From contig NZ_LFML01000093.1 in NCBI RefSeq assembly GCF_001044425.1, forward strand, positions 1 to 64,000: DNA of 64,000 nucleotides, read 5' to 3'. Below, piece by piece: positions 8,408 through 16,236 of this stretch. Both the position numbers and the translations under genes were made by a program. Within the stretch, counting starts at the first letter, position 1; each line of letters starts with the position of its first letter. The DNA comes from Streptomyces roseus. Its GTDB lineage: Bacteria > Actinomycetota > Actinomycetes > Streptomycetales > Streptomycetaceae. Under the pieces are notes generated by a model, which had not been told where the DNA came from, did not search any database, and saw only the letters and a list, made by a program, of their open reading frames with translations.

Positions 8408-9169
8408 ATGGGACGCCCTGAACTCCCCGTGGACCACACCATTCCCGAACGCGGCGAACTCGCGGAAGTCCTGCGGCGGTGCCGTGCCCGGGCTGGCAGG
8501 AGTTACGACGAGCTTGCCGCCGAGACCGGTCTGTCGCCAGCCACACTCAAGCGCGCCGCGTCGGGGAAGTCCGTCCCCTCGGAGGAGACGGTCATGACGT
8601 TCGTCTCGGCTTGCGGGGGCAAGCTCGACGGGCTGCGCAGGCTCTGGCTCGACGCCCGGATCGCCGATCGGGGCCGGCTCGCGCAGCTCCGCAAGCCGGG
8701 CCTTCCGCAGTTCATGAACAGCCGCCGGGAGCTGAGCGCGGCGCTGGAGTATTTCTACGAGGCCGCCGGCGCGCCCTCGCTGCGGCGCCTCGGGGAGCTT
8801 GCGGGTGGCCGCCACCTGCTGCCGGTCAGCTCTGCCGGCCGGATCGTCAACCGGCAGGCCTTGCCGGCCAGCCGCCAGCAGATGGTCGCTTTCCTGACCG
8901 CCTGCGGCCTGACCGGGAGCTCGCTGGAGCAGTGGGAACTCGCCTTCCACGAGATCACCCGACGCCCCGATCTGGACCGCAGTGCCTCCAGGATCGAAGC
9001 CCTGTTTGACGCGGTGGCGCAGAGTATGAAGGCGCCCCTGCGCCTTCGCCCGGCCGACAGTCACCCGGTGGTGGACGGCAGAGGAAACCAGCGCTTCGTC
9101 CGGCCGCCGCAGAAGGCGCGGGACGATCTACGCCTCGCTGTGCGCCTGGCGGAGACCGTGGCGGGGTAA
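8408..9169 (+). CDS. XRE-family transcriptional regulator
   Basis: Residues 16-70 form a Cro/CI-type HTH (LAEVLRRCRARAGRSYDELA followed by TGLSPATLKRAASGKSVPS). A second, weaker HTH-like unit follows at about 105-190 (LRRLGELAGGR, RIVNRQALPASRQQMVAFL). The tail is basic. ATG at 8408 has GAGGGG upstream. This two-HTH form is common in Streptomyces accessory DNA. The regulator precedes the split HNH nuclease gene on the same strand with a 110 bp gap, so it may control it (inference). Confidence 0.8.
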   Translation: MGRPELPVDHTIPERGELAEVLRRCRARAGRSYDELAAETGLSPATLKRAASGKSVPSEETVMTFVSACGGKLDGLRRLWLDARIADRGRLAQLRKPGLPQFMNSRRELSAALEYFYEAAGAPSLRRLGELAGGRHLLPVSSAGRIVNRQALPASRQQMVAFLTACGLTGSSLEQWELAFHEITRRPDLDRSASRIEALFDAVAQSMKAPLRLRPADSHPVVDGRGNQRFVRPPQKARDDLRLAVRLAETVAG

Positions 9170-9280
9170 CGCACGGGAGTGGGTGCAGTGGCGTTTCGCC
9201 GGTGAACCGGTCGCCCCGGGCGGGTGAACTGCCAGCCCGGGGCCTGCCTTCGGGCGCGTGAGGCCGGTGGAACCGCCTTC

Positions 9281-9672
9281 GTGGTGATCATGATGCGAGC
9301 CGTCATGGCGGCCGCTGCTCTCGCCCTGTCCCTTCCCACCACTGCGCACGCCGCGGAACAGCCGGCGGTGGTTCCGCAGGTCCTGCCGATGGGGGCCGCG
9401 GTCTCCGCGCTCCCGCTCGCCATTGAGAACCGCACGGGCTATCAGCGGACCTCGTTCAAGCACTGGAACGCCGGCGAGATCCCCGCGGACGGCTGCAACA
9501 CGAGGGCGGAGGTACTGCTGTCGGAGGCGGTGGAGTATCCGGAGATCGGTCCGGGCTGCGCGCTGACGGGTGGGGTGTGGTGGTCGTATTACGACGACAC
9601 GACCGTCACCGAGGCCTCCAAGCTGGACATTGACCACATGGTCCCGCTCGCGGAGGCGTGGGACAGCAAGTA
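9281..9672 (+). pseudogene. Secreted HNH nuclease, 5' half of split gene
   Basis: A signal peptide (MMRAVMAAAALALSLPTTAHA) is followed by the N-terminal half of the secreted DUF1524-like HNH nuclease family: ENRTGYQRTSFKHWNAGEI, DGCNTRAEVL, and the catalytic-region KLDIDHMVPLAEAWDS. A stop follows at once at 9671-9673. The missing half is at 14723-15007. The intact paralogue at 42578-43300 shows the expected order without a break. GTG 9281 corresponds to the paralogue start; ATG 9290 or 9293 are alternatives. Confidence 0.85.
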
Positions 9673-9805
9673 GGCGGAGTTGGGCTCGATGCATCATTCT
9701 GCTCCCGCGGGCTGACGGCCTGGGGCAGGTAGGGAACGGGGTTGTCGCTCGTTGAGGTGACGGTAGGTGCGTTCTGGCCTGCGACGGCGCACTCGACGCC
9801 ACGAT

Positions 9806-9822
9806 GTTGCATCTGATGCAAC
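9806..9822. promoter_or_regulatory. Operator-like palindrome before recombinase gene
   Basis: gttgcat-ctg-atgcaac is a perfect 7 bp inverted repeat with a three-base centre. If translation starts at TTG 9837 (GGAGGT ribosome binding site at 9827-9832), the palindrome lies 14 bases upstream of that start. It is a good candidate site for the HTH protein encoded in the same element (inference). Confidence 0.45.
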
Positions 9823-9836
9823 TCTCGGAGGTGGCG

Positions 9837-10962
9837 TTGAGCGGGGCGAGTCTGCCGGGGGCGATCCGGCTCGTGCGGGCGGCGAATGTGGCCGCGTTGG
9901 ATCCGGAGGCGGCGATGTTCACCGCGATGCTGACCGGGTGGGAACAGCAGCAGCGCAGCCGGCTGCTGACGAGGAAGACGATCACCGACCGGCTCAGTCT
10001 GGTGCGTCGGTTCGCCGAGTTCGCCGGCACTTACCCATGGGACTGGACCCCTGAGGACGTCGAGGCGTACTTCGCCGCCCGGCTCGCGCGCGGCGAGCTC
10101 GTGTGGTCGACGGTGCGGGGGCAGCAGGGCGACATTGAGTCGTTCTGTGCGTTCATCACCGATGCGCGGTACGGCTGGGCGGCGGCCTGCTCACAGGAGT
10201 TCGGCCGGTTCCCGGTCCAGGTGTGTCACGACTGGAACACCGCGGCTCACGTCGTCGAGTACGAGGGCCGGCCGGGGCGGCGGGCGCTGACGTTCGACGA
10301 GCTCCAGACGTTCTTCGACGCCGCTGACGATCGGGTCGAGGAGACCCGCCGGAAGCAGCGCAAGGGGGTGCTCGCGGCGTGGCGGGACGCGATCCTCCTC
10401 AAGCAGGTCTACGCCTACGGGACGCGGCGCCGGGAGACGGACGCTGGATCTGGCCGACCTACGGCGGAATCCGCGGGCGCCGCAGTACGGGCGGGTGGGT
10501 GCGGTGGAGGTGCGTTTCGGGAAGGCCTCGCGGGGGAGTCCACCGAAGCGGCGGACGGTGCTGACGGTCCCGGAGGTCGAGTGGATCGTCCCCCTCGTCG
10601 AGGAGTGGGTGGCCGAGGTGAGGCCCGGCTTCTCTCCGGGGCGGCATCCGGCGTTGTGGGTGACGGAGCGGCGCGGCCGGATCGGGGCGCGGCGCCTGGA
10701 CGAGGTGTTCGCCGCGGTGCGCGAGCGCGCCGGGCTGCCGGGCGAGCTGGACCTGCACTGCCTGCGGCACACCTACATCACGCACCTCGTGGAGTTCGGG
10801 TATCCGGAGCGGTTCGTGCAGCAGCAGGTCGGACACGCCTACGGCTCGACGACGGCCTTGTACACGTGGGTGTCCGACGAGTACCGCAACCGGCTGATCG
10901 AGAGCGCGCTGCGGCGACGGCTGGAGCCCGGCACGAAGAAGGAGGTGGCGCTTTCGTGGTGA
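9837..10962 (+). pseudogene. Tyrosine recombinase with a frameshift
   Basis: The N-terminal core-binding domain (RKTITDRLSLVRRFAEFAG) leads to the first catalytic arginine (YAYGTRRRE). The frame is then lost near 10440 and resumes one base over as LDLADLRRNPRAPQYGR. The rest is intact: LHCLRHTYITHL (HxxR box), QQQVGHAYGSTTALYTWV with the nucleophile tyrosine, and a basic tail. TTG 9837 after GGAGGT is the likely start; ATG 9804 has no ribosome binding site. An indel of one or two bases, a sequencing error, or a rare programmed shift could explain the break. It overlaps the next gene by GTGA. Confidence 0.8.
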
Positions 10963-11291
10963 AGCGCATGGGGATCGTGTGGAACCTGCGCCGGCTGATG
11001 GCCGAGCGGGACATGTTCCAGACCACCGATCTGATCCCGGCCCTGGCTGAGCACGGGATCCATCTCTCCCGCGAGCAGGTCTACCGCCTCGTCGCCCAGG
11101 TCCCGCAGAGGCTGTCGATGGACGTGCTGGCCGCGCTCTGCTCGATCCTCCACGTCACCCCGGCCGACCTGATCACCGTTACCGAGACCCGTGTCCAGGT
11201 CGCCAAGCCGACCGCGACCGGCGAGACCACCAACGCCGCGAAGGCCCCGCCGGCACGCCGCGTACGCCTGACCCGACCGGGAGAACGATGA
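10959..11291 (+). CDS. Small Cro/CI-type HTH protein
   Basis: The sequence GIVWNLRRLMAERDMFQTTD, LIPALAEHGIHLSREQVYRL and LDVLAALCSILHVTPADLI-like residues form a standard XRE HTH of the kind found beside Streptomyces integrases. The start GTG 10959 (alternatives GTG 10956, ATG 10968) overlaps the recombinase stop, with GGAGGTG upstream. The stop overlaps the ATG of the next gene (ATGA). The three genes therefore form one tightly coupled operon. Likely roles are regulation of the operon or a recombination accessory. Confidence 0.8.
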   Translation: MKRMGIVWNLRRLMAERDMFQTTDLIPALAEHGIHLSREQVYRLVAQVPQRLSMDVLAALCSILHVTPADLITVTETRVQVAKPTATGETTNAAKAPPARRVRLTRPGER

Positions 11292-13270
11292 CTGCCCCCG
11301 CCTCCGCCCCGGACACCTGGCGGGAACTCGCCCGCCTGATGACCGCGTCCCTCCCCGACCTTGCCGATCCGGACGCGGCCCGGATCGTCGCCGACCTGAC
11401 CCCATCCGCCCGCGGCCGCATCCGGGCCCACCTCACCACCCACCCCGACGCCCTGGTCAGCGGCGATTCCGCCGCACCCCGCTCTGTCCAGGCCCTCATA
11501 ACCACCTTGGCCGAGCACGGGGTCACCGGAGTGCGGGCCCCGGCCTGCCTGCGTTGCGGACGCGTCCGGCCGCTGCGCCGAGCCGTACCGGGTGGCCGGG
11601 TCTGTCTCGGCTGCGAGGGCATCCTCGCCGCCCGCGGCAATATCGGCCCCTGCACGAGCTGTGGGAAGACCGGACCCCGGCCGAGTCGGGACACCTGCGC
11701 CGCATGCCGCCGCCGGCAGATCGCGGCGACCCGAAACTGCTCGACGTGCGGCAAACCGGCCGAGCTGGACCCCTGCTCGAACTGCCGCCCCCGGCCCCCG
11801 GCCCTGTGCGCCCTCTGCCACACCAGCGCCCCCGTCACCGCACGCTGGCCGCTCGGCCCCGTCTGCACCCCCTGCTACCGGACCGCCCGCAGCCACCCCC
11901 TGCCCTGCCCGGACTGTGGCCGGACCCGGGTACTGATCGGCCGCGCCGAGCACCGCCGGGTCTGCGGGCCCTGCGCCGGCGTCCCCGACCCCTACGCCTG
12001 CGAACGCTGCGCTGGACCGCGCTCTTACAAGGTCGGCCGACTCTGCGACCGCTGCGCCGTTGCCGACCACCTGGAGGACCTGTTCACCGACGTACCCGAC
12101 GCGGCGGGCACGGGGTCGCTCGCGGCGATGCGGGCTGCGCTGGCTCAGGCCCCGGATGCTGGAACGGTCCTGAACTGGCTGCGCGGCTCCCGCTCCGCCC
12201 GCCTCCTGCGCGACCTCATGACCACCGGCCGCTCTCTCTCCCATACCGACCTCGACGCCACGATCGACGGCCGAGGTACGGCGATGACCGCCGAGTACCT
12301 GCGCGGCCTGCTGACCGCCTACCAGGTCATGGATCCCCGGGACGAACTCACGGTGCGGATCGACCGGCACCTGGAACGGACCGTCGCCCGCCACCCCGAG
12401 CACGGCTCCCTGCTCCGCGCCTACGTCCGCTGGTCCCTGCTGCCCCGCGCCAGACGCCACCAGGCCGCCCGGGCCGGCGGGGTCAAGCACCCGATCCGCT
12501 GGGCCTACACCCGCATCAACCTCGCCGCCGAACTCCTCACCACGACTGCCGGCCATGGCCTGACCATCGCCACCCTCGACCAAGGCCGACTCGACGTCTG
12601 GCTCGCGGCCAACCCAGGTACCCGCTACGAGGTTCGCGACTTCGTCGTCTGGGCCCACCGCCGCCACCACGCCCGCGACCTCCTCGTGCCGCACCGCCCG
12701 AAGGCCGACCCGGTCGGCCTGGACGAGGACTCCCACTGGGACCTCCTCCACAAGTGCCTCACCGACACCCGCCTCGACCTCGACGTCCGGGTCGCCGGCG
12801 CGATCCTCCTGCTGTTCGGTCAACACCTCACCCGGATCACAGCACTGCCCATCACCGCCCTGACCAACCACGACGGGACGATGTTCCTCACCCTGGGCCG
12901 GACCCCGATCCCGCTGCCCACCACCCTGGCCGACCTCTTGACCACCCTCGCCGACCGCCCCGCTCCCCAGGGCTGGGCCGCGAACACGAGTGCCGGCTGG
13001 CTGTTCCCCGGCCACCTGCCCGGTGCCCACATCTCCGCCGCGGCCCTCAGCCGACGCCTGGCCGCCTGTCACATCCCCAACCGGCCCGCCCGGACCACCG
13101 CCCTGGTGGCCCTCGCGTGCGACCTGCCGCCCGCGGTCCTCGGCCCGATGCTCGGCCTTCACCCGATCACGGCCGTCCAGTGGCGTCGCCGCGCCGCCAC
13201 CGACTGGACCGCCTACATCCAAGCACGCCAGCGTGCCCTTACCGATGGGCCTCCATACCCCAGGCCCTGA
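11288..13270 (+). CDS. Zinc-ribbon recombinase-like protein (660 aa)
   Basis: Residues 80-265 hold a run of about eight CxxC pairs (CLRCGRVRP, CTSCGKTGP, CAACRRR, CSTCGK, CPDCGRT, CGPCAG, CERCAG, CDRCAV), i.e. several zinc ribbons for DNA or protein contact. Residues 400-650 resemble a tyrosine recombinase domain. An arginine occurs in box I (LLFGQHLTRITAL) and box II (NRPARTTALVAL), but the nucleophile position is W in HPITAVQWRRR. It may be an inactive partner of the upstream recombinase, comparable in role to TnpB of Tn554. The ATG overlaps the previous stop. Confidence 0.7.
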   Translation: MTAPASAPDTWRELARLMTASLPDLADPDAARIVADLTPSARGRIRAHLTTHPDALVSGDSAAPRSVQALITTLAEHGVTGVRAPACLRCGRVRPLRRAVPGGRVCLGCEGILAARGNIGPCTSCGKTGPRPSRDTCAACRRRQIAATRNCSTCGKPAELDPCSNCRPRPPALCALCHTSAPVTARWPLGPVCTPCYRTARSHPLPCPDCGRTRVLIGRAEHRRVCGPCAGVPDPYACERCAGPRSYKVGRLCDRCAVADHLEDLFTDVPDAAGTGSLAAMRAALAQAPDAGTVLNWLRGSRSARLLRDLMTTGRSLSHTDLDATIDGRGTAMTAEYLRGLLTAYQVMDPRDELTVRIDRHLERTVARHPEHGSLLRAYVRWSLLPRARRHQAARAGGVKHPIRWAYTRINLAAELLTTTAGHGLTIATLDQGRLDVWLAANPGTRYEVRDFVVWAHRRHHARDLLVPHRPKADPVGLDEDSHWDLLHKCLTDTRLDLDVRVAGAILLLFGQHLTRITALPITALTNHDGTMFLTLGRTPIPLPTTLADLLTTLADRPAPQGWAANTSAGWLFPGHLPGAHISAAALSRRLAACHIPNRPARTTALVALACDLPPAVLGPMLGLHPITAVQWRRRAATDWTAYIQARQRALTDGPPYPRP

Positions 13271-13380
13271 TTCGGTCGTCAGGCAAGTCCGCCAGACCAT
13301 GGTGGCTGCTATCCGCCCCGTCGGGCCGATTTCGGCAGATCTACACTGGTCCGCGAGAACGCTACGGGGGAACAGGACCA

Positions 13381-14648
13381 TGGGCGTGGGTAAGGGTACG
13401 AGCAATGCGGTGGACGGCCAGTCCTCCCTGATCTCCGCGGTCCAGGCTGGAGACACGGACCTGGTGAGGATCCTTCTCCACGAGCACAGCGACTCCGACT
13501 ACCTGGACGCCGCGTTCTGCCTGGCCGTCCGGATGCACGCCGGGCGCATCGCCCAACTGCTGCTCCAGTGCGGTGCGGATTCGGGCAAGAGCCGCCCCGA
13601 TGACCTCATCCCCCTGAGTGAGGCGGTCGACTCGGGTTCGCCCGCTCTGTTCGAGGCGCTCCTGGACCACGAGATCCGCGGCAGGTATCCCGAGATCGAA
13701 CTTCTGGAGGCACGGGACCTCGCGCGCCGCTGGCACGAGACGGGGGTTGAGGCCGAGCTGCGCCGCCGTACCGGATCTCGGGATGCCGTCGGCCGTACGC
13801 CGGTTCAAGACGGCGAGTACGACAGCGTCGTCGAGTTCACCCTTGGTGGCATGACTGTGCGGGACGGCCATGGGGCGATCCTCACGTACGTCGAGGAACT
13901 CCTCGGGGTACGCACCTCGTTCGAGGAGCTCATGGACCGCGCGTTGGCCCAGGTCGATCAGCAGGACCATGCAACGTGGAGCCGTGCCAGCCTTCAGCTG
14001 GGTGGACGGCGAGAGGAGGCGACCTGGACCGCTGCGGCGGCACTGCGTACGAGCCCGGACCCATCCCGCCGATTGTTCGGTGCCGAGGTGCTCCGCCTTA
14101 TTCATCTGTTCGACGACAGCGACGAGGACGCGTTCGCTGGTCCCGCTCTGGACCTGTTCACCGACTGGGCGGCGGCGGAGACGGACGTCGCCGTCCTCAC
14201 CGAAGTGCTGGTCGCTCTTGGCGAACACAGCGACCCCCACGCGGAGGCGGCCCTTCTGCCCCACGTCGGCCATCCCGATGCCCGGGTACGGCGTGCGGTG
14301 GCGCAAGGGCTCAGTGCTTTGACCTCACCGCCGGTCTTTTCCGGCGATGCCCGCACGGCGTTGCTGGGGCTGATGGCCGATCCGGACGCGGTGGTACGGC
14401 AAACCGCCTGCCGCGTGGTTGCCGGGGGCAGGGACCACGATCCCGTGTTCGCGGACGCCATGGCAGCTGTGCTGGACGACACGGACCGTCTGGTCCAGCT
14501 GGCTGCCGTCTACGGGCTTGCCCTCCACGACGACGAACGGTGCGTGGAAGCAGCACGCCTTCTCGGCCCGCCGCAGCGCGGTTCCCTGGAAGAGGAGAGC
14601 TACCTCGACGAGGTGTGGCGTTATGAGTGGCGCCGCGACCACCGCTGA
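13381..14648 (+). CDS. Ankyrin- and HEAT-repeat-like protein (cargo)
   Basis: Residues 12-75 look like ankyrin units (SSLISAVQAGDTDLVRILL, GRIAQLLLQCGAD, ALFEALLD). A middle part carries VGRTPVQDGEYDSVVEFT. From about residue 225 to 400, HEAT-like helical pairs repeat (SRRLFGAEVLRLIHLF, DPHAEAALLPHVGHPDARVR, DARTALLGLMADPDAVVRQT, ADAMAAVLDDTDRLVQLAAV). ATG 13381 follows GGGGGAAC. It is the last gene inside the HNH-splitting element and has no role in recombination that I can see. Cytosolic HEAT/ankyrin proteins of this kind could be immunity or defence cargo, which is speculation. Confidence 0.65.
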
Positions 14649-14676
14649 CGTCTCCGCCTGTGCCCATCAGCTGCTC

Positions 14677-14702
14677 CGAACCGTGGTATACCGCACGGTT
14701 CG
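14677..14702. repeat. 9 bp dyad with 8 bp spacer near element right end
   Basis: cgaaccgtg (14677-14685) and cacggttcg (14694-14702) are perfect inverted repeats separated by gtataccg. It lies about 20 bp inside the right junction of the recombinase element. The geometry fits a tyrosine recombinase core site; a terminator for the cargo gene is the alternative. Confidence 0.5.
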
Positions 14703-14722
14703 AATGACGCTCCCCGCCAGCT

Positions 14723-15007
14723 GGCGCCAGTGCCTGGACGGCTGCGCGGCGTGAGGCCTACGCGAACGATCAGGGCCAGCTGTCCTCCCTGGTCGCGGTG
14801 ACGGCCCGTTCGAACCGGTCGAAGGCGGACCAGGACCCGGCCGAATGGCTGCCGCCGGCGCCGGTTGCGCTGTGCCGGTATGGGGCGGAGTGGACGGCGA
14901 CCAAGCTCCGCTGGGGCCTGGCCGTCGACGAGCTGGAGCGCGAGCGCCTGCTGGACATCGCGGCTGGATGCGGTGGCACCGAGGTGGAGTTCACCCCTGC
15001 TCCGTAG
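14723..15007 (+). pseudogene. Secreted HNH nuclease, 3' half of split gene
   Basis: In the frame GASAWTAARREAYANDQ the sequence continues with VTARSNRSKADQDPAEWLPP, KLRWGLAVDELERERLL and FTPAP at the stop. These match the intact paralogue (42578-43300) in order and spacing, including the NRSK element after the HNH core. It has lost promoter, signal peptide and the catalytic histidine-containing half, so it cannot work unless the intervening element excises. Confidence 0.85.
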
Positions 15008-15026
15008 CCGCCGCCGGACAGGATGA

Positions 15027-15057
15027 GAGCCCCGACTCCTCCTCGGTGTCGGGGCTC
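15027..15057. terminator. Hairpin after the HNH gene
   Basis: gagccccgac and gtcggggctc form a perfect 10 bp stem around an 11-base loop, 20 bp after the HNH stop codon. It is the likely original terminator of that gene. Confidence 0.75.
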
Positions 15058-15155
15058 CGTTCTTCGAGCGGGGCTGGCCGCTCGCATCCGATACGGGGGG
15101 CGTCGCCGGTGAGGCTGGCGCCGGGAGAACGCTGGCTGGTGTGCGGTGATTCGGG

Positions 15156-15347
15156 TCAGGGGAGGCGGGATCCGAGGCGGAAACGCATGTCGCCCGCGGC
15201 CCGGCGTACGTCTTTGCCGTGGTCGCCTTCTTCGAGCAGCCCGAGGAGCACGATCAGGGCGCGTGCCTCGTCTGCGCTGATCAGTTTCAGCCGTGGCTCG
15301 CTCACCCCGTCGAGGAGTGTGTCCAGCAGGTCCAGGGTCTCGTCCAT
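15156..15347 (-). CDS. Small hypothetical protein (63 aa)
   Basis: An acidic, helical protein (MDETLDLLDTLLDGV, LISADEARALIVLLGLLEE) ending in AAGDMRFRLGSRLP. The same ending, with small changes, occurs as a fragment at 26318-26368, so this is a genuine family. ATG 15347 has a poor ribosome binding site. Function unknown. Confidence 0.6.
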   Translation of the reverse strand: MDETLDLLDTLLDGVSEPRLKLISADEARALIVLLGLLEEGDHGKDVRRAAGDMRFRLGSRLP

Positions 15348-15452
15348 ACCCGCAACAACGGCCGGCGCCCCCGCCGGTCACCCCCGGCGGCGGTTCGACC
15401 TGGAGCTGTCGGGCGTACCGGTTCACGGAAAGCGCCACTGCTCGTCAGGATT

Positions 15453-15488
15453 CCCTGACATGGTGATGGTGTCAGGGAGTCCTGACAT
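15453..15488. promoter_or_regulatory. Operator-like repeats before the gene at 15515
   Basis: ccctgaca (15453-15460) and tgtcaggg (15470-15477) are inverted repeats with a 9 bp spacer. A third half-site, cctgaca, follows at 15481-15487. Together they lie 27-62 bp upstream of the ATG, where a repressor or activator would bind. No regulator can be assigned. Confidence 0.45.
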
Positions 15489-15514
15489 CGCTGAAGGTGT
15501 GAGAGGAGTGCGGG

Positions 15515-16041
15515 GCATGGTGTGGGTGGATGAGACGGGCCGTCATGAGGGTTCGGTCGTCGCGGTTTTGGGCGATGGCAGTGAAGCGCTGCCGGTGGAG
15601 GCTTTGGGCGGGAGTACCGCGTGGTGGGACAGCGACGGCACCGTCTCCGAACGCGTTGCCGCGGTGAAAAGCGCCTGCGGATGCGGCTGGCGCGCGGAGG
15701 CCACCCCGGTCGTGTGGAGTGATGTCACGGCGACCGAGGGCGAGGAGGCGAGAACCGGACCGTTCGCGGACTGGGAATACCACGTCACCACCACCGAAGG
15801 CCTCATCCCCCGCGACGTCGAACAGCTACTCACCTCCCTCCAGGACCGGATCACCGAACTTGCGAAGACGAGCCCGGTAACCGCACTGCGCGCCGCCGCC
15901 CGCCTCCAGGACACCGCCCCCACGCTCGCCCTCGCCACGGTCCGTACGGCCCGGCAGGCGATGGTCTCCTGGGAGGCGATTGGCACCGCGCTGGGCTGCA
16001 CACGCCAATCCGCCCACGAACGCTACGCCCGCCACGTATAG
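15515..16041 (+). CDS. Hypothetical protein with Cys-Gly-Cys-Gly-Trp-Arg motif
   Basis: The N-terminal half contains a CGCGWRAEATP motif on a beta-rich background. The C-terminal half is helical and ends with an HTH-like unit (VSWEAIGTALGCTRQSAHERY). A related protein is encoded at 44919-45506 (SCSCGWRGAAEYP, then LKDVATALGTSETAARTYL). ATG 15515 follows GAGGAG by eight bases. The combination suggests a small DNA-binding protein with a metal- or redox-sensitive site, but no characterised relative is known to me. Confidence 0.7.
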
Positions 16042-16204
16042 CGGTGACCACCGTTGCAAAGCCCCCGGCCAACCCTTGCCGTGTAGCCCTTCGCTGATCA
16101 GGGCTGCCGCTGCACTGCCCTTCTGTCGTTCCGGGTTGGGGAAGCCGGGGCACTGCCACTCGGCGGCGTCCCCGCTCGGCGGCCGGATCTTTAGAGAGCA
16201 GCTT

Positions 16205-16236
16205 CGGGGCCGTCACCGGGTCTGGTGGCGGCCCCG
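16205..16236. terminator. Long hairpin, probably bidirectional terminator
   Basis: cggggccgtcacc (16205-16217) pairs with ggtggcggccccg (16224-16236), one G-T pair, six-base loop. It lies between the plus-strand gene ending at 16041 and the minus-strand IclR remnant. Confidence 0.65.

Larger units (their letters stand above)
9667..14722 (+). mobile_element. Recombinase element inserted in the HNH gene
   Basis: About 5.05 kb separates the two halves of the HNH gene. On the left the gene reads AEAWDS then stops. On the right it resumes in frame as GASAWTAARREAYAND, exactly where the paralogue continues. Between them lie a tyrosine recombinase (frameshifted), a small HTH protein, a zinc-ribbon recombinase-like protein and an ankyrin/HEAT-like cargo gene, all on the plus strand. 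Junctions are placed to within about 10 bp; CAGC occurs at both. The gene order resembles Tn554-type transposons in principle (two tyrosine recombinases plus a small protein), but the protein families differ. Confidence 0.8.

Noticed and set aside
11554..13431. 625-codon plus-strand frame over the zinc-ribbon gene
   Set aside because: It is an out-of-frame reading of the zinc-ribbon recombinase-like gene, rich in Pro and Arg, without any domain.
14694..14710. ggttcgaat resembling a tRNA T-loop at the element right end
   Set aside because: No acceptor stem, anticodon arm or D arm can be built around it; it is part of the 9 bp dyad.
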